A stretch of 64,000 bases of DNA from Oceanobacillus jeddahensis (GCF_000750635.1 NZ_CCDM010000003.1:583121-647120), one strand, 5' to 3'. Counted from the stretch's first letter, positions 10,671 to 20,134 are shown. Notes: generated by a model from the sequence alone, not told the origin. A program made the numbers and translations.

Positions 10671-11746
10671 AACACATTCTCCCCCTTTTCACTCCCTTGA
10701 TTGGGAATTCGAATATAAATGTATGTACCTTGGCCCTTTTTTGAACGAATGGTAAATGTTCCGCCCAGTTCTTCACTGCGTTCTTTCATTGTTTTCAATC
10801 CATAAGAAGTTTTTTTATCCTGCTGATTATCCAATTCAAACCCTGCACCATCATCTTCAATACGGAGATGGAGCTCTTCCTGCTTCCGTTTAATTTCTAC
10901 TTTTACCGTATCGGCATTCGCATGCCGCAATATATTCGATAAAGATTCCTGAATAATTCGAAAAATATGCTCCTCGACGACTTCTTTTAAATCCAGCATC
11001 TCATCAATATCGATTTGGAATGTCAGGTTACTTTTTTGCTCTAAAGCGTCTATTAACTTCTGCACGCCTTCTTCCAACGTTTCTCCACTTGTAAGATACA
11101 CCGGACGCAAATGCAGCAATAATGCACGCATTTCTGCCTGTGCCTGATGCGCAGATTGTACAGCTTCCTGCATCTGTTCTTTTGCAACAGCAGGTTTTTT
11201 ATCAAATAGCTTTAATGCAGCTTCTGATAACATCGCTAATCCAAAAAGCTCCTGGCTCACAGCATCATGTAAGTCACGGGCAATCCGCTGCCTTTCTTCA
11301 ATCACTGCTGCTTTATGTGCGGATTTCGCGTAATCTGCTTTTTCATCCGCCATTCGTTGTAACGACTCAACTTGCCGTTGTAATTTATCTCCCAGGTCAT
11401 TCAGTTCAACAATAATTCGATCTGTTTCATCCACATCCTCATGAACGGTTGAAATTTTAGAAGTATAATTCCCATTAGCAAATTGCTTGATTTGAATCGA
11501 GATGGCATCCAAACGAACTTTCAATAAATTCCCGATTTGGGTAAAGCCGGCTTGTAAGGACAAAATAAAACCAACAACTATATACAAACCGATAAATAAA
11601 AAGATACTTTGCGCCGTTAACCAATCAGGTTCCCAAATGACAAATAAGGATAGAATAATTGCCAGCAGGATACAAGTTGTTAAAAATAAAACGTAAAGAT
11701 GCGATTTTATAAAACTAAACCGGATGCTTTTCCACCATTGTTTCAT
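10667..11746 (-). CDS. liaS: Envelope-stress sensor histidine kinase LiaS
   Basis: 359-residue intramembrane-sensing kinase. Two membrane helices (about 17-37 and 46-66) flank a very short extracytoplasmic loop, then a HAMP-like linker. The HisKA_3 dimerisation domain has the phospho-acceptor H160 in RIARDLHDAVSQELF. A HATPase_c domain follows with NILRHANAD (N box) and EDDGAGF (G1 box). It is held inactive by LiaF in characterised systems. Middle gene of liaFSR, 15 bases after liaF. Confidence 0.93.
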   Translation of the reverse strand: MKQWWKSIRFSFIKSHLYVLFLTTCILLAIILSLFVIWEPDWLTAQSIFLFIGLYIVVGFILSLQAGFTQIGNLLKVRLDAISIQIKQFANGNYTSKISTVHEDVDETDRIIVELNDLGDKLQRQVESLQRMADEKADYAKSAHKAAVIEERQRIARDLHDAVSQELFGLAMLSEAALKLFDKKPAVAKEQMQEAVQSAHQAQAEMRALLLHLRPVYLTSGETLEEGVQKLIDALEQKSNLTFQIDIDEMLDLKEVVEEHIFRIIQESLSNILRHANADTVKVEIKRKQEELHLRIEDDGAGFELDNQQDKKTSYGLKTMKERSEELGGTFTIRSKKGQGTYIYIRIPNQGSEKGENVL

Positions 11747-11761
11747 CAGCTATCCTCCCTT

Positions 11762-12520
11762 CTAAACTCTGTCAATACGAATGGAACCTGCTTTTAAACG
11801 AATATCAATATATAATCTTTTGGTAGCACTTTCAAATTGAATTGTTTCAAAAAATATTTCTGCATTAATCCCTGTTGATTCTTCTTTTAATATATTTATA
11901 TCACCAGCCTTTGCAACTGCGTTAGCTTGAAACTCTACTTCTTCCGGAATCAGAATCGTGACATCACCTGCTAAGGAACGAATATTTATTTCTGTTTCTT
12001 CATCAGGGATATATGCATCTGTTAAATCCAAATAAAAGCTGCCTGCCACTGTACTAATATTCATGGGTTCCAAGTTCCAATTCCCCTTTTTTTCCATATC
12101 TCCAAAGGTAAATGAAGTCTCTTTATTCTGATCACTCTTCTTTCTATGTTTCTTTTTTTTAGAACCACTGCTGACATCCCAATAAATATGGAATCCCCGA
12201 AAAAGACTTATGCCTATAAAAATTAAAATCATCGGCCAGAGCTTAAACACATTCCAAAATGTAAAATCAACTAATCCAAACCGGTCTGCTAACAAAAAGC
12301 CTCCAAAAACGAGTAAAAATGTTCCTATCATCCACCTTCCGTGCCTTTTGATAATAGCTGTTCCCAGCAGTACAACTCCAGTAACAATAAAAAATAACGG
12401 ATAAATATATGTCCAGCCAAAATTTAATTCAAAACCATCTATATTTAAACTGTTTACGATTAGCATTATTCCAATCCAAATCAAGCAAATCGCTATAAAG
12501 TAGGAAATAATTCTCCGCAT
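11762..12520 (-). CDS. liaF: LiaF, inhibitor of the LiaRS system
   Basis: 252-residue membrane protein. The N-terminal half carries four hydrophobic helices (from ISYFIAICLIWIGIMLIV onward). A short basic linker (KKKKHRKKSD) leads to a beta-rich cytosolic C-terminal domain with the repeated NIRSLAGDVTILIPE and ADIRLKAGSIRI-type strands typical of the LiaF C-terminal domain. LiaF keeps LiaS in check without envelope stress. The start follows AAAGGAGCTGATC. Confidence 0.9.
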   Translation of the reverse strand: MRRIISYFIAICLIWIGIMLIVNSLNIDGFELNFGWTYIYPLFFIVTGVVLLGTAIIKRHGRWMIGTFLLVFGGFLLADRFGLVDFTFWNVFKLWPMILIFIGISLFRGFHIYWDVSSGSKKKKHRKKSDQNKETSFTFGDMEKKGNWNLEPMNISTVAGSFYLDLTDAYIPDEETEINIRSLAGDVTILIPEEVEFQANAVAKAGDINILKEESTGINAEIFFETIQFESATKRLYIDIRLKAGSIRIDRV

Positions 12521-12585
12521 ATATTTGATCAGCTCCTTTCCTATGCCTTTATTTTAGATTAGAAAACGGTTTAGAAGGAACCAGC

Positions 12586-13236
12586 TTAAGAAGGTTTTCT
12601 TCTCCTCCTTAAGTCTGAGAAACTTCTATCTATTTGTATATAAATATAAAGAAGTGCAAAACCAACCGTAAATCCAGCGATAACATCTGTTACATAATGG
12701 ACATTAATAAAAAAGCGGCTGATTCCTATTAAACACACAAGTAAACCAAATACAGTCTCTACAGTTATTTTTAATTTTTCGGAATGAATTTTTTTACACA
12801 GTAAATAAGCCATCAACCCGTAGCAAACCATGGAAATCATACTGTGCCCTGATGGAAAGCTAAATCCCTCTGCGTTTAAAGTAACAGAAATACTTGGGCG
12901 TTCCCTGGCTATAAGCTGCTTTATCAACACATTCAAAAAATGTGCAAATAAAGATCCTCCTAAAAGCAACAATCCTGGATACCAATGTCTATATAAAAAC
13001 ATAAGCCCTATCGCAGCACCAATAGCGATCGGGATCAGTACATGGGAAGATCCCAACTCCGTAATTACCCTAAAAAAATCATATAGGGCACTTCCATGGG
13101 TAAGCGGAACAATTTCTCTTGTCCATTGATCTATGTACGGTAAAACATCAAGTTTTATTTGTATTACCCAAACCACACTCAGTAAAAAGGCAACTGTCCA
13201 TATACTGCCAAAAAAAATGACTGATTTATTTTTCAT
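12586..13236 (-). CDS. Membrane-bound PAP2-family phosphatase
   Basis: 216 residues with six predicted membrane helices. All three PAP2 motifs are visible: KQLIARERP (motif 1), PSGHSM (motif 2, catalytic His) and SRFFINVHYVTD (motif 3). Members dephosphorylate undecaprenyl pyrophosphate, phosphatidylglycerol phosphate or phosphatidic acid on the outer membrane face. Its location next to liaFSR would suit an undecaprenyl pyrophosphate phosphatase, but that is inference. Start at 13236 behind AGAAGGAGAG. Confidence 0.88.
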   Translation of the reverse strand: MKNKSVIFFGSIWTVAFLLSVVWVIQIKLDVLPYIDQWTREIVPLTHGSALYDFFRVITELGSSHVLIPIAIGAAIGLMFLYRHWYPGLLLLGGSLFAHFLNVLIKQLIARERPSISVTLNAEGFSFPSGHSMISMVCYGLMAYLLCKKIHSEKLKITVETVFGLLVCLIGISRFFINVHYVTDVIAGFTVGFALLYIYIQIDRSFSDLRRRRKPS

Positions 13237-13341
13237 ACGATCTCTCCTTCTTGTTCTCTTTTCATGCTAAACAGGTTTGAGAAAAATAACAACGGGAAAT
13301 ATATATAAAGAAGTAAAAATCATAAAAAAGGGTGATAAAAC

Positions 13342-13806
13342 ATGGACGCTAAATTACATGAAGTAAGTAATGGAGACAAAAAATTACAAGAACTTATCGA
13401 CGGGTTAAATGAAGATCTGGCGAATGAATACGCTGCTGCTATCCAATATACGTATAGCGCATCTGTCGTTACCGGGCTATACCGGTCTGCTTTAAAACCA
13501 TTTTTTGAGTCAGAAATAAACGATGAATTAGGCCATGCACTTTACTTATCAGAAAAAATTAAATCCCTTGGTGGTATTCCAACTACAACAGCCGCTTCAG
13601 TACCACAGCCTACCCAGGTAGTTGATTTGTTAAAAGCTTCTCTTCAATCGGAGACAGATACGATTGAACGTTATGAAAAAAGAAAAGCACAAGCGGAAGA
13701 ACTTGGATTAACAGAACTCGTTGTGAAATTAGAAGACTTAATCTCTGATGAAACACATCATAAAGAAGAAATTGAAAGATTATTAGAAGATCCGCGTATT
13801 AATTAA
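13342..13806 (+). CDS. Ferritin-like di-iron protein
   Basis: 154-residue four-helix-bundle protein. Candidate iron ligands follow the ferritin-like pattern: E29 (NEYAAAIQY), E62-xx-H65 (DELGHA), E109 region, and E137-xx-H140 (DETHHKEE). This suggests a bacterioferritin/Dps-like iron or peroxide-handling protein rather than a rubrerythrin, as no rubredoxin domain is present. It is monocistronic with its own terminator. Whether it forms a storage cage cannot be told from sequence. Confidence 0.75.
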   Translation: MDAKLHEVSNGDKKLQELIDGLNEDLANEYAAAIQYTYSASVVTGLYRSALKPFFESEINDELGHALYLSEKIKSLGGIPTTTAASVPQPTQVVDLLKASLQSETDTIERYEKRKAQAEELGLTELVVKLEDLISDETHHKEEIERLLEDPRIN

Positions 13807-13826
13807 AAATAACTGATCTATTTTTT

Positions 13827-13861
13827 ATCCATGAGGCACTTATCACCTCATGGATTTTTAT
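13827..13861 (+). terminator. Intrinsic terminator of the ferritin-like gene
   Basis: ATCCATGAGG / CCTCATGGAT stem followed by a TTTTTA tract. Confidence 0.8.
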
Positions 13862-14005
13862 ATTTTTTCGTGTCCATAAAATATTTCGATGATTGAAATA
13901 TTTTATTCTACAGCATCTTTAATAAATGATATAATGAAGTACATTGATAATAACATGAATTTCCATTTTATTCTCAATGTATTTCAATACTTAAGAGGTG
14001 ATAAA

Positions 14006-15172
14006 ATGTTATCAGCTATTCATTCACTCCTTGATAACACCTATGAAGAAATGGTTAGCATCCGCAGATATTTGCATCAACATCCGGAATTATCATTTCA
14101 AGAAACGGAAACTGCTAAATACATTGCAAATTATTATGAAAAATTAGGCATTCCTTATGAAAAGAATGTTGGTGGAAATGGCGTTATTGCCACACTTAAA
14201 GGGGCTAAACCAGGAAAAACAGTCGCTTTTCGTGCCGATTTTGATGCTTTACCTATACAGGATGAGAAAGATGTTCCCTATAAATCACAAGTTCCTGGAA
14301 TAATGCATGCTTGTGGTCATGACGGGCATACGGCTACCCTGCTAACATTCGCAAAGGTCATGCAACAGTTTCAAAATGAATTGGAAGGAACAATCGTATT
14401 TATTCATCAGCATGCAGAGGAATATGCACCAGGCGGAGCAAAACCTATTGTGGAAACAGGTGTTTTAAAAGATGTAGATGCCGTATTCGGTACACACTTA
14501 TGGGCTACCTTGCCTCTTGGAAGTATCTATTCTTCTCATCAGGCAATTATGGCTGGTGCAGACCGATTTGAGATTACGATTCAAGGGCAAGGAGGACATG
14601 GCGCGATTCCACAAGATACAAAGGATGCCATTGTCATCGGTGCTGAAGTTGTATCACAATTCCAGCAAATTGTAAGCAGGCGATTAAGTCCATTAACTTC
14701 CGCTGTTGTCTCTATTGGTATCTTTGAAGCAGGAAATGCCTTTAATATTATTGCAGATCAATCTAAATTGGTAGGCACCGTCAGACATTTCGATTTAGCT
14801 GTTCAAGAAAAAATCATTCAAGAAATGGAGCAAATTTTAAAAGGAATTTGTGATTCATTTGGTGCTTCCTATGAATTTAACTATATTAAAGGTTATCCTC
14901 CTGTTGTTAATCATCCAGAACAGACAGATCTCGTGTTACAAAGCACAAAGGAAATTGACGGGGTAGATACTGCTGAAATTATAGAACCACTCATGGTTGG
15001 AGAGGATTTTTCGTATTACTTACTAGAAAAACCAGGTTCTTTCTTCTTAACAGGGGCTAATTTGGAAGGAAATGATTATCCGCATCACCACCCTAAATTT
15101 GATATTGATGAAAAAGCTATGTTAATTGCTGCAAAAGCTTTTGCCAATATTTATTTAGCTTATCAAGAATAA
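14006..15172 (+). CDS. M20D-family amidohydrolase (YhaA-like)
   Basis: 388-residue dinuclear-zinc hydrolase related to hippurate hydrolases and N-acyl-L-amino-acid amidohydrolases. The frame extends upstream to 13889, but the ATG at 14006 is preceded by AAGAGGTGATAAA, and the protein then starts at the family-typical LDNTYEEMVSIRRYLHQHPELSFQE. Metal-ligand motifs are HACGHDGHTA, HQHAEEYAPGG, the GTHLWATLPLG segment and HHHPKFDID at the C-terminus. It is convergent with ecsB; B. subtilis yhaA is likewise next to ecs. Confidence 0.9.
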   Translation: MLSAIHSLLDNTYEEMVSIRRYLHQHPELSFQETETAKYIANYYEKLGIPYEKNVGGNGVIATLKGAKPGKTVAFRADFDALPIQDEKDVPYKSQVPGIMHACGHDGHTATLLTFAKVMQQFQNELEGTIVFIHQHAEEYAPGGAKPIVETGVLKDVDAVFGTHLWATLPLGSIYSSHQAIMAGADRFEITIQGQGGHGAIPQDTKDAIVIGAEVVSQFQQIVSRRLSPLTSAVVSIGIFEAGNAFNIIADQSKLVGTVRHFDLAVQEKIIQEMEQILKGICDSFGASYEFNYIKGYPPVVNHPEQTDLVLQSTKEIDGVDTAEIIEPLMVGEDFSYYLLEKPGSFFLTGANLEGNDYPHHHPKFDIDEKAMLIAAKAFANIYLAYQE

Positions 15173-15174
15173 AC

Positions 15175-15218
15175 AAACAAGCTGACGGAGAACAATTTAA
15201 TTCTCCGTCAGCTTGTTT
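15175..15218. terminator. Bidirectional intrinsic terminator
   Basis: An 18-base stem (AAACAAGCTGACGGAGAA and its complement) between the amidohydrolase and convergent ecsB. Confidence 0.88.
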
Positions 15219-16438
15219 TATACTTTACCCAGTTTAGGAATTACATAGAATCTCACATATGCCCAGACAAAAGTAAGTGCACCAACTAATATAATGATAC
15301 TTCCCACCCATTCAAGTTGGAAGATAAATAAAAATGTAAAAGCAAATGCCTGGACATACCCAAGCTTCCGAATAATTTTAATGACTGCCGTTTGTTTTAA
15401 ATTCGGGTTTACCGGATAAAGATCGAGCCACATTTGTGTCCGGTGATGCTGGTAAAGAGCCATCATCTGGAATAAGCTTAAATAAATAAACAAAATGGCA
15501 AATAACATTTTTATCCAGACATTAGGAATCACCCAAATAAAAATACCACCGATTACTACCAGCCGGATATACATTCCTAGATAATCGCCGCTGCGCAAAA
15601 AGGAGATCTGGTATAAATAATCATAGGTCGCTGACCGTTCAAATGGAATTCTGCTGATAAACGGCTTCGTCAACCATTCTCTTTTCTTCACTTTATTTTT
15701 CAAATGCGGGACATCTGCAAATAAATTGGCAATACGGTAAAAGGATTGTAATCGACTTTGATCCTTCTCAATTAATAAATCCCAAATGATTCCCGGTTGT
15801 TTGGCAGCTACCATAAAATCATACACAATAACTAACAGCAACAGTACAATGGTTACTATAGCAAATAAAGCATGTCCTTCAATCACGAAATAAGCTGTTA
15901 CTATATTAAGTAATGTCCTAGCTGTTAAATCAATTGTTCGTAAACTCTTATCACGAACTTTTAACATATTCCAGTTGGTCAGCATGTTCATTCCTTTTAA
16001 TACTAAGAATAAGAGAATCGTAACTAGATATACACTCCCTGCCCTTCCACTGAAACTTGTAAAATATAGTGGGCCGAAAGCTGCTGCTGCTAAAACAATC
16101 AGATACGTCTGGATAACAAAACTGTACATAATACTATTACGAAAATATGGACCCATTCGTTGCTCAGCAGCAATAAGAAATACCAAGTCCGGCTCTTGCA
16201 GTAATGTCCGGATCGGATTGTAGCTTATCAGTAAGCCTAAAACGATCCCCATAATAATTCCAGTCGGAAAATTCGCTGGCAGTTGCTCGAGCCATTGCTG
16301 ATAATAATAGGCTGTTGCAGCAGTGAAAAATAGCATAGCAAACGCAATATGTCCATTGAACATATATTTTAAATACCTGCTTAAATTCTTCACATGGGAA
16401 GATAAGCGTTTTTTATAAAATGTATGGGAATCAAACAT
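15218..16438 (-). CDS. ecsB: ABC transporter membrane subunit EcsB
   Basis: 406-residue polytopic permease, partner of EcsA. In B. subtilis Ecs affects competence, sporulation and exoprotein secretion, and in related species peptide export. I take the second Met (16438), since AAAGGA stands 8 bases before it but only 2 bases before the Met at 16444; this gives an 8-base overlap with ecsA (ATGTTTGA). Multiple hydrophobic segments run through the protein, ending IIILVGALTFVWAYVRFYV. No ecsC follows, unlike in B. subtilis. Confidence 0.88.
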   Translation of the reverse strand: MFDSHTFYKKRLSSHVKNLSRYLKYMFNGHIAFAMLFFTAATAYYYQQWLEQLPANFPTGIIMGIVLGLLISYNPIRTLLQEPDLVFLIAAEQRMGPYFRNSIMYSFVIQTYLIVLAAAAFGPLYFTSFSGRAGSVYLVTILLFLVLKGMNMLTNWNMLKVRDKSLRTIDLTARTLLNIVTAYFVIEGHALFAIVTIVLLLLVIVYDFMVAAKQPGIIWDLLIEKDQSRLQSFYRIANLFADVPHLKNKVKKREWLTKPFISRIPFERSATYDYLYQISFLRSGDYLGMYIRLVVIGGIFIWVIPNVWIKMLFAILFIYLSLFQMMALYQHHRTQMWLDLYPVNPNLKQTAVIKIIRKLGYVQAFAFTFLFIFQLEWVGSIIILVGALTFVWAYVRFYVIPKLGKV

Positions 16439-17177
16439 GATCATCTTCCTTTGTCAATTGAACATATAAATCATCTAAAGTCGCATCAGGCATTTGGAAT
16501 TCTCTGCGAAGCTCCTCCAGCGTACCTGTTGCTCTTAATTCCCCATCATGTAAAATTATGAAACGGTCACAGTATCTTTCAGCAGTTGCAAGAATATGTG
16601 TGGACATTAAGACACCTGCGCCCTGCTTTTTCATTGAATCCATCATTTGAAGATAAGATTGGATACCTAATGGGTCCAGGCCAACAAATGGTTCATCAAC
16701 GATATAAAGCGGTGGTTCAATAAGAAAAGCACACATAATCATTACCTTCTGCCGCATTCCTTTTGAAAAATGGACTGGAAACCAATTCAACTTCTTTTCA
16801 AGTCGAAACTCTTTCAAAAGTCTAGGAAGTCTCTGCTCAAATACCTCTTCTTCAATTCCATAGGCCATCGCTGTAAGCCTCAGATGTTCATATAAGGTCA
16901 GCTCATCATATAGAATAGGCATCTCTGGAATATATGCCATCTGATTACGATATGCTTCGGGGTCATCCTGAAAACTCTTCCCTTGGACTTGCACCTCCCC
17001 TTTTTTCGGGTGCATTAACCCAATGATATGCTTAATGGTTGTACTTTTCCCAGCACCATTTAAGCCGATCAGACCAACAATTTCTCCTTTATTTAAATCA
17101 AACGAAATGTCATGTAATACATTTTTATGGGTATACCCTCCGTATAAATTTTCAATATGTAATAAAGAACTCACCAT
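16431..17177 (-). CDS. ecsA: ABC transporter ATPase EcsA
   Basis: 248-residue ATPase. Walker A is GLNGAGKSTTIK (about 37-48), the signature motif is the variant FSKGMRQKVMI, and Walker B is LYIVDEPFVGLDP, with the H-loop in LMSTHILATAERYCDR. It forms a transporter with EcsB. The start follows AAAGGAGGATAAC. The gene is divergent from hit, as in B. subtilis. The 296-base gap to hit shows no other gene. Confidence 0.93.
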   Translation of the reverse strand: MVSSLLHIENLYGGYTHKNVLHDISFDLNKGEIVGLIGLNGAGKSTTIKHIIGLMHPKKGEVQVQGKSFQDDPEAYRNQMAYIPEMPILYDELTLYEHLRLTAMAYGIEEEVFEQRLPRLLKEFRLEKKLNWFPVHFSKGMRQKVMIMCAFLIEPPLYIVDEPFVGLDPLGIQSYLQMMDSMKKQGAGVLMSTHILATAERYCDRFIILHDGELRATGTLEELRREFQMPDATLDDLYVQLTKEDDHV

Positions 17178-17473
17178 GTTATCCTCCTTTGTTCCAAGAT
17201 AGGGTTGTATAAAGTGTTAGCACTTGTTCCTATCGTTGGGTGCACATTCGTCGCTCCAATGAAATCTTTTTTAGACTTGGCTTGCCGCTTTTTCATGAAC
17301 TAATATGATTTTATCATTATTCGGAATGGATTCCAAAATGAACCGTTCTACAAATTATGAGCTGTTTTTTGAAGTTCTTCTGATAAGTTTAATGTAGAAT
17401 CCTTTACTTTACCCTTTCTAACTCTATACAATAGATAAAAGAATATATTTTTAATTACTAGGGAGGAACAAAA

Positions 17474-17905
17474 ATGGCACATGAAGATTGTATTTTTTGC
17501 AAAATTATCGATGGGAATATACCTTCTGCAAAAGTTTACGAAGACGAAAAGGTATATGCTTTTCTTGACATCAGCCAAGTAACCAAAGGACACACTCTTG
17601 TTATACCAAAAGAACACACGAAGAATATTTACGAAACTTCACCGGAAGTAGCAAAAGAATTATTTAGTAGAGTACCCGTTATTGCTAACGCTATTCGCGA
17701 TGCCTATCAGCCATTGGGAATTAACGTGCTCAATAATAATGAACCGGCAGCAGAGCAGTCTGTGTTCCATTTGCACGTCCATTTAATTCCGCGTTACGGT
17801 GACGGGGATGGTTATACACCAAACTGGATAACGCATACAGAAGATTATACTTCAGATGATTTACAAGCTGTTGCAAAAGCAATTAACGAACAGATCGAGC
17901 ACTAA
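17474..17905 (+). CDS. hit: HIT-family nucleotide-binding protein Hit
   Basis: 143-residue histidine-triad protein with the catalytic HxHxH at residues 99-103 (FHLHVHLIPR) and an N-terminal C6-x2-C9 pair that, with downstream His, can bind zinc. These Hint-like enzymes hydrolyse adenosine phosphoramidates and related nucleotides. RBS GGGAGG at proper spacing. Divergent from ecsA and upstream of trpP, as in B. subtilis. Confidence 0.93.
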   Translation: MAHEDCIFCKIIDGNIPSAKVYEDEKVYAFLDISQVTKGHTLVIPKEHTKNIYETSPEVAKELFSRVPVIANAIRDAYQPLGINVLNNNEPAAEQSVFHLHVHLIPRYGDGDGYTPNWITHTEDYTSDDLQAVAKAINEQIEH

Positions 17906-17976
17906 AAACGGTCCAAATAGTTCTTTTTATTTTTAATAGCATTTGGTATACTGATTATACTTTCGCGGCTGGCAAT

Positions 17977-18024
17977 GAGTGCATAGCCGGAAAGCAGAGT
18001 ATAGACAAGTAGAGGAGAGTTAAG
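17977..18024 (+). promoter_or_regulatory. Predicted TRAP (MtrB) binding site overlapping the trpP ribosome site
   Basis: Seven NAG triplets fall at exact 5-base intervals (AAG 17992, GAG 17997, TAG 18002, AAG 18007, GAG 18012, GAG 18017, AAG 18022), preceded by GAG 17977 and TAG 17984. This is the spaced-triplet signature bound by the tryptophan-activated TRAP ring. It covers the GGAG Shine-Dalgarno and runs to the start codon, so binding would block trpP translation, as known for B. subtilis trpP. No mtrB gene is in this window. Confidence 0.65.
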
Positions 18025-18026
18025 TG

Positions 18027-18545
18027 ATGAAGACAAAAATTTTAACCATACTTGCCCTTTTGGTGAGTATCGGTACCGTACTACATTTTGTGATGCCCCC
18101 GCTATTGTTTGGAGTAAAACCTGATATGATGCTGGCCATGATGTTTTTAGGAATTATTTTATTTCCAAAATGGAATTACGTTATTCTGCTTGCATTTGCA
18201 ACAGGAGCTATTTCTGCATTGACCACTGCTGCTCCGGGTGGACAAATTGCTAATCTGATTGATAAACCGCTAACTGCAGTTGCTTTCTTTTTACTATTTT
18301 TATTAGTAGGAAAACATCTAAATACAAAAGTAACAGCATCTATATTAACCTTTGTAGGAACACTAATTAGTGGCAGTATCTTTTTATCTGTTGCTCTATT
18401 CTTTATTGGATTCTTAGAAGGCGGTTTTCTAGCTTTATTCGCAGCTGTTGTTCTTCCAGCAGCAGTAATGAATACAGTCATCATGCTAGTTGTCTATCCA
18501 ATTGTCGAGGGTATTATGAAACGAAGTAAAGTAGCTGCGGTATAA
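18027..18545 (+). CDS. trpP: Tryptophan transporter TrpP (YhaG)
   Basis: 172-residue integral membrane protein, the size and hydrophobic profile (about five helices) of the TrpP family, including FGVKPDMMLAMMFLGI and TAAPGGQIANLIDKP, segments I recognise from this family. It would import tryptophan. A GTG at 18024 is possible, but ATG 18027 has better spacing from GGAGAG. Located between hit and yhaH, as in B. subtilis. A TRAP-like triplet array covers its initiation region, supporting the assignment. Confidence 0.88.
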   Translation: MKTKILTILALLVSIGTVLHFVMPPLLFGVKPDMMLAMMFLGIILFPKWNYVILLAFATGAISALTTAAPGGQIANLIDKPLTAVAFFLLFLLVGKHLNTKVTASILTFVGTLISGSIFLSVALFFIGFLEGGFLALFAAVVLPAAVMNTVIMLVVYPIVEGIMKRSKVAAV

Positions 18546-18596
18546 GTTTCGTGAAGGTCCAGGAAAGTAAATATACTTTTCTCCCTTCGTCTTCCC

Positions 18597-18634
18597 AAAC
18601 ATTCGCTCCAATTTAAATTGGAGCGAATGTTTTG
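18597..18634 (+). terminator. Intrinsic terminator of trpP
   Basis: AACATTCGCTCCAATTT pairs with AAATTGGAGCGAATGTT; a short T tract follows. Confidence 0.75.
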
Positions 18635-18933
18635 TTCCATGATAAAGAAAGCACAAGAAAACTATCGATGTAAGGAAAATCGAAGCCAGCACATTCTCGC
18701 GCGGGTAACAATCATGCAAATGCGGGATTTTCTAATATGTTTAACAAAGTATATTTATCATACATTATCTTTTTTGTGTTAGAATAAAGATAATAAAAAT
18801 ATATTCATATTAGCAGAAAATGATTCCTTTTCCTATAATATGTATGTACCTTGAACTTTATAGGAATATGTTTAAGTATATGTGGTAAAAGGAAAAGGTA
18901 TATGTGAAAGAAGAAAGGAGTGCATATCCTATT

Positions 18934-19305
18934 ATGTCTAAGAAAAAATCATTAACCCTGGGATTTATCGTAGGAGCATCTGTTAGTGCTGGTATTGCAC
19001 TATTAAGTACACCTGAATCAGGCAAGGATCTTCGTGGAAGAGTTAAAAGTCAATCCTTAGAATTAAAAGAACTATTGATGAACTTAAAAGAGGATAGTAT
19101 CCGTATTAAAGAACAATTGCTTCGAACCTCTAAAGAAGGTGCTGTTTTAGTAAAAGAGCTAACGGAAGAAATGCGAAAATCCGTGGAAGATTGGAAAACC
19201 GCTGTAGAACCTCAGCAAGAAAATATTCACCAATCCCTGGAACAAATTGAATCAAGTATTCGTGAATTAGAAGAAAAACTAAAAAACACAAATGCCAATT
19301 CATAA
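18934..19305 (+). CDS. yhaH: YtxH-domain protein YhaH
   Basis: 123 residues from ATG 18934. An N-terminal hydrophobic helix with small residues (LGFIVGASVSAGIALLSTP) runs straight into SGKDLRGRVK, the signature of the YtxH/YhaH group, followed by a long charged coiled-coil tail. A GTG at 18904 is in frame; AGGAG lies 13 bases before the ATG, rather far, so the start is uncertain. General-stress/envelope role in relatives, biochemical function unknown. The stop codon is also the first base of an R1 repeat. Confidence 0.78.
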   Translation: MSKKKSLTLGFIVGASVSAGIALLSTPESGKDLRGRVKSQSLELKELLMNLKEDSIRIKEQLLRTSKEGAVLVKELTEEMRKSVEDWKTAVEPQQENIHQSLEQIESSIRELEEKLKNTNANS

Positions 19306-19531
19306 AACGAAACTTCATTCAGTGGGAGTTTTCGACGCACAGCTCTTTACGACGGGGCGAGTAATCGCAGCCCCAGTCCCAGGACGTCGCGAACTAAGTC
19401 TGCTGCTTTTCTCCCACTGAATTAGCCTGAGTGATTCAGAGAGTTAGCTCACCTGATCTTCCGCCTAAATAAATGTATTTTCCCTCTTTATTTGGAGGCG
19501 GGAGTTTTACGGGCGGCTCTCCGTGATAAAA
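19304..19531 (+). repeat. R1 dispersed repeat, long form with stem-loop module
   Basis: It starts AAAACGAAACTTCATTCAGT at the yhaH stop codon and ends CGGCTCTCCGTGATAAAA. It contains the AGTGGGAG...CTCCCACT outer arms, the GGGGCGAGTAATCGCAG-CCCC stem-loop module (19354-19374) and the second hairpin TTCCGCCTAAATAAA / TTTATTTGGAGGCGGGAG. About 80% identical by eye to 47772-48003. Confidence 0.85.
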
Positions 19532-19532
19532 A

Positions 19533-19578
19533 GGAAGCTTTTGCTGGCAAATTGAGCGCTAGTAAAAGCTTCTTTTTT
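19533..19578 (+). terminator. Intrinsic terminator after yhaH and the R1 copy
   Basis: GAAGCTTTTGCT / AGTAAAAGCTTC followed by TTTTTTAT. If used, it means the R1 element is transcribed as the 3' UTR of yhaH. The remaining gap to 19833 shows no other feature. Confidence 0.7.
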
Positions 19579-19833
19579 ATTTGTGCTTTAGAAAGCATAG
19601 ACCAACATTTCAGAATTTAAATCGTCAAACTCGTTTTGCCAGTGCTGCTTCAGTCTCACGATATGATCACTTTTAGCTGTTGAAAAGTAAGAGTTTTTTT
19701 AGACTAATTGAATTTATATTATTAATTAAGATGTGATAAAATTAGTATTCCTTTGGCTTTATCACTGTTCAATGCTACATGTTTTTGATAGAGTTATAGG
19801 AGTATTATTATTGTAAAGGGGCGTACATAAAAC

Positions 19834-20019
19834 ATGGCTATCTTTTATATTATTTTTGGTTTTTTTGTATTACTTATCTTCAACGTCATGATTAGTGCTT
19901 TGAGCACAAAAATGGAACTGTCCAAGCAAAAATCAGAAAGAATGGATCGGGTTACGAATATGATATTGGTAGCTATGCTTGTTTGTTCTTATCTTCGAGT
20001 TTTAAATGTGACAGTTTAA
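19834..20019 (+). CDS. Small two-helix membrane protein, function unknown
   Basis: 61 residues: hydrophobic helix at about 3-24 (FYIIFGFFVLLIFNVMISAL), a charged middle (MELSKQKSERMD) and a second helix (MILVAMLVCSYL). The start ATG follows AAAGGGGCG at a long spacing of 12 bases. In B. subtilis this interval between yhaH and prsA holds scoC, yhaI, yhaJ and others; here only this ORF is present. I do not recognise the family. Confidence 0.5.
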   Translation: MAIFYIIFGFFVLLIFNVMISALSTKMELSKQKSERMDRVTNMILVAMLVCSYLRVLNVTV

Positions 20020-20134
20020 TGTGATTTTTTAGTAAAAAGTTGAAAAAAATTATTTAAACTGGAAAAGTATGATATATTAATCATGGTAAACAATAGAAAG
20101 TAACATTAGGAAAGAGTAGGAGTGTATATCAGAC

